Shown here: piece after piece, positions 8,191 through 12,977 of the stretch
Position numbering within the stretch: position 1 is the first letter of the stretch
How the letters are laid out: each line of letters starts with the position of its first letter
Assembly: GCA_041595375.1 (NCBI GenBank)
Contig: JBFHKL010000101.1
Location: 1 to 12,977 of the forward strand
Origin: Saccharicrinis sp041595375
Lineage (GTDB): Bacteria > Bacteroidota > Bacteroidia > Bacteroidales > Marinilabiliaceae
Direction: 5' to 3'
DNA: 12,977 nucleotides
The notes under the pieces: model-generated
What the model saw: only the letters and a program-made list of their open reading frames with translations
Told to the model about the DNA's origin: nothing
Database searches by the model: none
Position numbers and translations under genes: made by a program

Positions 8191-9855
8191 ATGGCACAAA
8201 AAATTAAAATCAGATGCATCAACAATGACAGCTACCTGAAGTATTATCGCGGCACTACCTTACAAGAAATAGCAGAAGATCAAAATATTACATTACGAAG
8301 CCGGGTATTAGGTGCTCTGGTCAACAATGAACTTCAGCATTTACGTTTTGAAATATTTCATCCCAAAACTATTGAATTCATAGACATTACTCACCCCGAT
8401 GGCATGAGAATGTACATCAGAAGTTTATCTTTTTTATTATACGATGCCATAGAAAAAACTTTACCGGGAACAAAACTTCGCGTTGAACATTCTGTTTCCA
8501 ATGGCGTTTACTGCGAGCTGGATGGCAATGAAGAAATCACCGTAGAAGAAGTTTCGCGTATAGTAGAATATATGCAGGAACAGGTTCAACAGGATATTCC
8601 TTTTAAATACGTTCAAAAAGAGACCGAAAAAATCATTAAACTCTTTAGTAAATTTGGTTTTGAGGATAAGATAGGTCTTTTGAAAAGCCGTGGCCAATGC
8701 TACTCTTCTTATTATGAATTAAACGATTCTATCGGATCATTTTATGGTTACCTAGTACCTTCAACAGGCTATCTGCAGGTGTTTGATGTGAATAAGTATT
8801 ACAATGGCATCTTATTACAAATACCTAAACGTTTTGAACCCGAGACAGTTGAAGATCTAATCATCCAAAATAAGATGTTTGAGATTTTTCAGGAGTATGG
8901 CAATTGGAATAAGGTTCTGAAGATCACTAATATACATGACCTAAACTGCTTACAAGAAGAAAATAAATCAGAAAGACTCATCAAGGTTTCAGAAGCGCTG
9001 CACGAGAAAAAAATAGCTCAGATTGCTGATATGATAGCCGAACGAAAAGAGAGCATCCGCATTATTTTAATAAGTGGCCCTTCTTCCAGTGGCAAAACAA
9101 CCTTTAGTAAACGATTGGCTATACAATTAATGGTGGCGGGCCTAAAGCCTAAAACTTTATCGCTGGATAACTACTTTGTTGACCGCGAGCATACTCCTTT
9201 GGATGACAATGGAGATTATGACTTTGAAGCATTGGAAGCCCTCGATATTAACCAGTTTAATCAGGACTTAAGCCTGCTATTGAAGGGTGAAAAAGTACAG
9301 ATGCCTACATTTTCATTTGAAAAAGGAAAGAGATTTTATGACGGGACAGAAATGAGACTCAATAAAGACCAGTTATTGGTTATAGAAGGTATTCATGGCT
9401 TAAATCCCCAGTTGACCCACAGCATTCCCGATGCATTTAAATTTAAAATTTACGCTTCTGCGTTAACCTCTATAAACATTGATGACCACAACAGGATTCC
9501 TACTACGGATAACCGCTTAATCAGAAGAATCATAAGGGATTATCGTTACCGTAATTATTCAGCTGCTGAAACACTTGGACGCTGGCAAAGTGTACGACGG
9601 GGTGAGGACAAACATATCTTCCCTTATCAGGAAAAAGCTGATATCATGTTTAACACCGCTCTGTTATACGAATTTGCAGTTTTAAAGCACTATGCCGAGC
9701 CAATTTTACTTGAAGTAGCAAGTAATAAGCCAGAATATGCAGAAGCGAAAAGATTACTTTACTTCTTCAGATATTTTAAACATATGAACGATAAAAATAT
9801 TCCACCTACATCCATCATTCGTGAATTTTTAGGTGGCAGTAGTTTTACCTACTAA
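8191..9855 (+). CDS. Nucleoside (uridine-type) kinase with ThrRS-like N-terminal half
   Basis: The 554-residue protein joins a TGS/ThrRS-like N-terminal region to a P-loop kinase of the uridine kinase/phosphoribulokinase group, an arrangement usually annotated as nucleoside kinase. Residues about 1-65 resemble a TGS domain. Residues about 66-250 resemble the ThrRS second additional (editing) domain, with a recognisable LPGTKLRVEHSVSNGVYCEL stretch (91-110) but without its metal residues. The kinase domain starts with IILISGPSSSGKTTFSKRLA (291-310, Walker A 296-303) and continues with DNYFVDRE (326-333), DFEALEALD (344-352), VIEGIHGLN (397-405) and an Arg-rich lid-like segment (RLIRRIIRDYRYRN, 442-455). 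It probably phosphorylates uridine or a related nucleoside in the cytoplasm; the substrate is inference. The start chosen is ATG 8191; an in-frame TTG at 8164 would add nine basic residues and is less likely. It lies 126 bp after uvrA. Confidence 0.88.
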   Translation: MAQKIKIRCINNDSYLKYYRGTTLQEIAEDQNITLRSRVLGALVNNELQHLRFEIFHPKTIEFIDITHPDGMRMYIRSLSFLLYDAIEKTLPGTKLRVEHSVSNGVYCELDGNEEITVEEVSRIVEYMQEQVQQDIPFKYVQKETEKIIKLFSKFGFEDKIGLLKSRGQCYSSYYELNDSIGSFYGYLVPSTGYLQVFDVNKYYNGILLQIPKRFEPETVEDLIIQNKMFEIFQEYGNWNKVLKITNIHDLNCLQEENKSERLIKVSEALHEKKIAQIADMIAERKESIRIILISGPSSSGKTTFSKRLAIQLMVAGLKPKTLSLDNYFVDREHTPLDDNGDYDFEALEALDINQFNQDLSLLLKGEKVQMPTFSFEKGKRFYDGTEMRLNKDQLLVIEGIHGLNPQLTHSIPDAFKFKIYASALTSINIDDHNRIPTTDNRLIRRIIRDYRYRNYSAAETLGRWQSVRRGEDKHIFPYQEKADIMFNTALLYEFAVLKHYAEPILLEVASNKPEYAEAKRLLYFFRYFKHMNDKNIPPTSIIREFLGGSSFTY

Positions 9856-9975
9856 AACATATACAAAAGCACCCTAAATAAGCTGTCCAAAAATATAGCC
9901 CGCAATGACAATATAACAGATGTTCGAAAACCTGGTATCTTTTCAGTAGGCTTTACAGTTTTTTTTGTAAAAAAT

Positions 9976-10015
9976 AAAAGTCCGACTATTTAATAATCAA
10001 TAGTCGGACTTTTTT
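9976..10015. terminator. Bidirectional terminator between the kinase gene and lpdA
   Basis: AAAAGTCCGACTATT (9976-9990) and AATAGTCGGACTTTT (9999-10013) form a perfect 15-bp stem around an 8-nt loop. T residues run to 10015 on the plus strand, and the A-rich left flank gives a T-rich tail on the minus strand. It sits 121 bp after the kinase stop and 26 bp beyond the lpdA stop, so it can end both converging transcripts. Confidence 0.93.
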
Positions 10016-10040
10016 AACTTCTATATCTTGTAATCTTATA

Positions 10041-11432
10041 TTAGATATGTATCACCTCATCATAGGCAGCTGCAGCAGCTTCCATAATAGCTTCCGACAT
10101 GGTTGGATGCGGATGAACCGTTTTGATAAGCTCATGACCTGTTGTTTCCAATTTTTTTGCCACCACTAATTCAGCAATCATTTCAGTAACATTGGCCCCA
10201 ATCAGATGAGCACCTAACAGCTCTCCATATTTCTCGTCAAAAATTAATTTCACAAAACCATCCTTATGTCCTGCGGCACTTGCCTTTCCTGACGCTGAAA
10301 AAGGAAACTTACCTATTTTCAATTGATAACCGGCTTCTTTGGCCGCTTTTTCTGTCATTCCTACAGAAGCCACTTCTGGAGAAGTATAAGTACATCCCGG
10401 AATATTACCATAATTGATAGGCTCTGGTGAATGTCCTGCTATTTTTTCCACACAAGTAATTGCTTCAGCCGAAGCCACATGAGCAAGAGCCTGTCCGGGA
10501 ACAATATCACCTATGGCATAAACGCCATCTACCGAAGTGCGATAGAATTCATCCACTTTTATTTTTCCTTTCTCCACAACTACACCAAGCTCTTCCAATC
10601 CAATGCCTTCTATATTTGCAGAAATACCCACAGCCGACAGAATCACATCTGCCTCATGAGTTTCCTCTCCTTTTTTTGTTTTAATAACAGCTTTCACCTT
10701 GTTGCCGCTGGTATCAACGCTCAACACTTCTGAAGATACCATCACATCAATTCCAGCTTTTTTAAACGAGCGTCCCAACTGTTTCGACACTTCTTCATCC
10801 TCCAATGGAACAATATTTGGCAAGTACTCCACCAAAGTTACTTTGGTTCCTATTGAGTTATAAAAATAAGCAAACTCACTTCCTATGGCACCTGAACCAA
10901 CTACAATCATTGACTCCGGCTTTTTCTCCAATGTAAGGGCTTTACGATAACCGATTACCTTAATACCATCCTGTGGCAAATTAGGTAATTCGCGACTTCT
11001 GGCTCCTGTAGCCAATAAGATATTTTTAGCGGATACCTGATCAACACTTCCATCTTCCTTTGTCACAGATAGTGTCTTATTATCCAACAACTTACCAAAA
11101 CCATTAATGATATCAATTTTATTCTTCTTAAATAAAAACTGAATTCCCTTACTCATTCCATCTGCAACATCACGACTACGCTTCACCATAGCCTCAAAAT
11201 CAGCCTTTACCTCTCCTTCTATTTTTATTCCATAAGAATCAGCATGCTGTAAATATTCAAATACAGAAGCACTTTTTAATAATGACTTGGTGGGGATACA
11301 ACCCCAGTTCAAACAGATACCTCCCAATTCTGCTTTTTCAACAACTGCTACTTTTAAACCTAACTGAGAAGCACGTATAGCCCCAACATAGCCACCAGGG
11401 CCACTTCCTAAAACAACTAAATCGTATTGCAT
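10041..11432 (-). CDS. lpdA: Dihydrolipoyl dehydrogenase (E3)
   Basis: E3 reoxidises the dihydrolipoyl group of 2-oxoacid dehydrogenase complexes or of glycine cleavage H protein, passing electrons through a Cys pair and FAD to NAD+. The FAD-binding motif GSGPGG is at 9-14. The redox-active disulfide motif GGICLNWGCIPTK (37-49) gives Cys40 and Cys45. The NAD-binding motif GSGAIG is at 179-184, and the second FAD contact YAIGDI is at 305-310. The C-terminal dimer-interface motif HPHPTMSEA (440-448) supplies the catalytic His442 and Glu447. Length of 463 aa is typical, and no N-terminal lipoyl domain is fused. Start is at 11430-11432 behind an AT-rich leader. No E1/E2 or gcv genes are adjacent, so it is probably a stand-alone E3 shared by several complexes, which is inference. 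It is transcribed divergently from the DUF1573 gene. Confidence 0.96.
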   Translation of the reverse strand: MQYDLVVLGSGPGGYVGAIRASQLGLKVAVVEKAELGGICLNWGCIPTKSLLKSASVFEYLQHADSYGIKIEGEVKADFEAMVKRSRDVADGMSKGIQFLFKKNKIDIINGFGKLLDNKTLSVTKEDGSVDQVSAKNILLATGARSRELPNLPQDGIKVIGYRKALTLEKKPESMIVVGSGAIGSEFAYFYNSIGTKVTLVEYLPNIVPLEDEEVSKQLGRSFKKAGIDVMVSSEVLSVDTSGNKVKAVIKTKKGEETHEADVILSAVGISANIEGIGLEELGVVVEKGKIKVDEFYRTSVDGVYAIGDIVPGQALAHVASAEAITCVEKIAGHSPEPINYGNIPGCTYTSPEVASVGMTEKAAKEAGYQLKIGKFPFSASGKASAAGHKDGFVKLIFDEKYGELLGAHLIGANVTEMIAELVVAKKLETTGHELIKTVHPHPTMSEAIMEAAAAAYDEVIHI

Positions 11433-11565
11433 ATGTATTAAATTTATATTTTATGTAAGCTAAAATCTACGTCTAGCACTTAATAAACAAGATTATCTTT
11501 AAAAGGTTGGCGGAAGGTTAAAAAAAAATAATGTAATTAAAAAAATAATTCTTCTTGCCGTAAAA

Positions 11566-11573
11566 CAAATATA
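11566..11573 (-). promoter_or_regulatory. Weak candidate -7 promoter box for lpdA
   Basis: Read on the minus strand, the sequence is TATATTTG, an exact TAnnTTTG match. It would give a leader of about 125 nt for lpdA. No TTTG-like -33 box is present at the expected distance, and in such AT-rich DNA the match may be chance. Confidence 0.28.
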
Positions 11574-11645
11574 TCATTTATACAAGTAACTTTTTTTATT
11601 TTATTTCGTTCAAATACAATATTATGGCTAAAAAAATCAGATAAA

Positions 11646-11666
11646 GCGTTAACGAATTGTTAATGC
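11646..11666. promoter_or_regulatory. Imperfect dyad, possible operator upstream of the DUF1573 gene
   Basis: GCGTTAAC (11646-11653) and GTTAATGC (11659-11666) are inverted repeats matching at 7 of 8 positions around a 5-bp GAATT spacer. The dyad lies about 35 bp upstream of the TAGCTTTG box, a position suited to an activator or dimeric regulator. It contains no T-run, so it is not a terminator. The bound factor is unknown. Confidence 0.35.
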
Positions 11667-11700
11667 CTCTGTTTTTTTCTCAAAGAACCATCCGTTTTAT

Positions 11701-11708
11701 TAGCTTTG
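11701..11708 (+). promoter_or_regulatory. Candidate Bacteroidota -7 promoter box for the DUF1573 gene
   Basis: TAGCTTTG matches TAnnTTTG exactly and is followed by CA. It lies 50 bp before the ATG at 11758, giving an expected leader of roughly 40 nt. The place of the -33 box holds a T-rich run (11672-11678) instead of a clear TTTG. Confidence 0.55.
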
Positions 11709-11757
11709 CATAGCTATATGCAGCATATTCAATCAAAACAAAATAACTCAATAAAAA

Positions 11758-12861
11758 ATGAAGAAAGTAGTTATAGGCTTGATCGCGCTCCTTTGTATAG
11801 TCAGCATGGAGGCACAGCACACTAAACCAACATTCTCCTTTGAAGAAACAATTCATAACTTTGGAGAAATCAAAGAGGAAAAAGGAAAAGTTGTTCACGA
11901 ATTTAGTTTTACCAATACTGGCCAACAACCTTTAGTTATTCATAACGTAAGAGCTTCCTGTGGATGCACTTCTCCTGAATGGAGCAGGCAGCCTATCGCT
12001 CCCGGTGGCAAAGGCTATGTGAAAGCAACATTTGACCCACAGAACCGTCCAGGAAATTTTAACAAAACAATTACTGTTACTGCAAATACAGAACAGCCCA
12101 ATACGATATTACGAATTACAGGTACGGTTAGTCCAAAACCAGAAACTATTGAGGACGTTTATCCAAGAGAAGTTGGTGATATCAGATTAAAGACTACACA
12201 CATCAGCTTTACCAGTATTGCTCCTGATGAGAATAAAACAGAAGAAATAGAGGTCATCAACACCTCGGATAAAGCGGTAACAATTTCTTTTGATAGGGTT
12301 CCCTCGCATATAACCATTAAAGCTGAGCCTGAAACACTGCAAGCAGGAGCTACCGGCAAATTTATTGCAAGCTATGATGCTTCAAAGAAAAATGACTGGG
12401 GTTTTGTTTACGACCAGATATTTATTTCATTTGATGGTAAACTGAATTATAAAAACAGGATAAGTGTCAATGCCAATATTCAGGAAGACTTTAATAAATG
12501 GAGTCAGGAACAAAAGAATAATGCAGCTAAAATTACAATTGATAATAAGATTTTTGATTTCGGCACAATAAAACAAGGTGAAAAGGCTAAACACACCTTT
12601 TATATCACCAACACCGGAAAATCGAATCTGATCATCAGAAAAGTGAAGGCTTCGTGTGGTTGTACAGCCATCAAGCCAGAGAAAACAGTTATTGTACCGG
12701 GAGAAAAGACTTCTATCCAAGCCGAGTTTAACTCTGCGGGAAAACATGGACGTCAGAACAAATCAGTTACGGTTATTACAAATGATCCCTTGGCCAGCAA
12801 TGTTCTACTCAGAGTGCAAGGAACAGTTGAAACAGATCATTCAGGTATTTCAAGCAAATAA
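11758..12861 (+). CDS. Secreted protein with two DUF1573 domains
   Basis: Residues 1-19 form a typical signal peptide (MKK, hydrophobic core VVIGLIALLCIV, likely cleavage after MEA), so the product is probably exported to the periplasm or beyond. Two homologous immunoglobulin-like DUF1573 domains flank a middle one: domain 1 at about 26-124 and domain 3 at about 259-356. Each has a HNFGEI/FDFGTI opening, an FTNTG/ITNTG strand, and an ASCGCT motif (66-71 and 298-303), and each ends in a GTV strand. The middle domain (about 142-240) looks like a related Ig/ASH fold without the Cys-Gly-Cys motif. DUF1573 proteins are common in Bacteroidota and have no established function that I know; the Cys-Gly-Cys pair suggests metal or redox chemistry, which is speculation. 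The start follows an A-rich AATAAAAA leader. It is probably monocistronic, with a promoter box upstream and a hairpin after it. Confidence 0.9.
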   Translation: MKKVVIGLIALLCIVSMEAQHTKPTFSFEETIHNFGEIKEEKGKVVHEFSFTNTGQQPLVIHNVRASCGCTSPEWSRQPIAPGGKGYVKATFDPQNRPGNFNKTITVTANTEQPNTILRITGTVSPKPETIEDVYPREVGDIRLKTTHISFTSIAPDENKTEEIEVINTSDKAVTISFDRVPSHITIKAEPETLQAGATGKFIASYDASKKNDWGFVYDQIFISFDGKLNYKNRISVNANIQEDFNKWSQEQKNNAAKITIDNKIFDFGTIKQGEKAKHTFYITNTGKSNLIIRKVKASCGCTAIKPEKTVIVPGEKTSIQAEFNSAGKHGRQNKSVTVITNDPLASNVLLRVQGTVETDHSGISSK

Positions 12862-12898
12862 GGTAATATTTATTACATAATGATAATATAAATAACAA

Positions 12899-12930
12899 AA
12901 CGGAGTGTTTTTAAGCACTCCGTTCTTGTT
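12899..12930 (+). terminator. Probable terminator after the DUF1573 gene
   Basis: AACGGAGTG (12899-12907) and CACTCCGTT (12916-12924) form a perfect 9-bp, GC-rich stem with an 8-nt loop, starting 38 bp after the stop codon. The tail CTTGTTT is only moderately T-rich, so termination strength is uncertain. The remaining bases to the window end show no gene. Confidence 0.65.
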
Positions 12931-12977
12931 TAAAATATTTTAGCGACTATTCTAATTATTAATAGAGATTAAAGTAA

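Larger units (their letters stand above)
11433..11757. other. Divergent AT-rich intergenic region, lpdA / DUF1573 gene
   Basis: These 325 bp have no credible coding sequence and no RNA gene that I recognise. They should carry the promoters of both flanking genes. Visible elements are a candidate minus-strand TATATTTG box at 11566-11573, a dyad at 11646-11666, and a TAGCTTTG box at 11701-11708. The stretch around 11520-11550 is an A-rich run on the plus strand with no evident pairing. Confidence 0.7.

Noticed and set aside
10431..10733. Plus-strand open frames opposite lpdA
   Set aside because: They lie antisense inside a well-supported lpdA, have no recognisable motifs and unlikely composition, and are shadows of the minus-strand gene.
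1..12977. A mobile, defence, secretion or biosynthetic system spanning the window
   Set aside because: All clear genes are common housekeeping or envelope genes with similar composition. No transposase, integrase, terminal repeats, CRISPR repeats, tRNA-linked att sites or toxin-antitoxin pairs are visible.

Overview
The window reads as ordinary chromosome of a Bacteroidota bacterium, most likely an environmental member of the Bacteroidales/Marinilabiliales side of the phylum. The basis is an AT-rich sequence, a DUF4837-type protein (a family I know mainly from Bacteroidota), Bacteroidota-style versions of PdxA, UvrA and the ThrRS-like nucleoside kinase, A-rich translation start regions without clear Shine-Dalgarno sites, and promoter-like boxes of the Bacteroidota TAnnTTTG type. 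The genus-level guess is inference only.

Layout. Positions 1-2669 hold three tightly packed plus-strand genes: a 5'-truncated DUF4837 lipoprotein-type gene, a 132-residue unrecognised protein that overlaps it by 4 bp (ATGA), and an M17 leucyl aminopeptidase 10 bp further on. After an 80-bp gap comes pdxA (vitamin B6 synthesis), closed by a clear intrinsic terminator at 3862-3893. A 200-bp AT-rich leader with a 10-bp direct repeat then precedes a membrane-anchored lytic transglycosylase of the MltD type (4094-5143). uvrA (5194-8064) follows with a good TATCTTTG box just after the transglycosylase stop. Next is a nucleoside (uridine-type) kinase fused to a ThrRS-like N-terminal half (8191-9855).

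The kinase converges with lpdA (dihydrolipoyl dehydrogenase, minus strand 10041-11432). The two genes share a strong bidirectional terminator with a 15-bp perfect stem (9976-10015). A 325-bp AT-rich divergent region (11433-11757) separates lpdA from a secreted two-copy DUF1573 protein (11758-12861). That region carries a TAGCTTTG box and an 8-bp imperfect dyad. The DUF1573 gene is followed by a hairpin terminator near the right edge.

The genes are mostly housekeeping and do not form one pathway: peptide turnover, pyridoxal phosphate synthesis, cell wall remodelling, nucleotide excision repair, nucleoside salvage, 2-oxoacid dehydrogenase or glycine cleavage support, and an uncharacterised envelope protein. 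I see no mobile element, CRISPR array, RNA gene, phage gene or defence system, and no convincing novel multi-gene system. The points most worth a second look are the kinase whose ThrRS-like editing domain has lost its metal residues, the unusual first zinc site of UvrA, the uncharacterised translationally coupled pair at the left edge, and the two small regulatory-looking arrangements upstream of the transglycosylase and DUF1573 genes.
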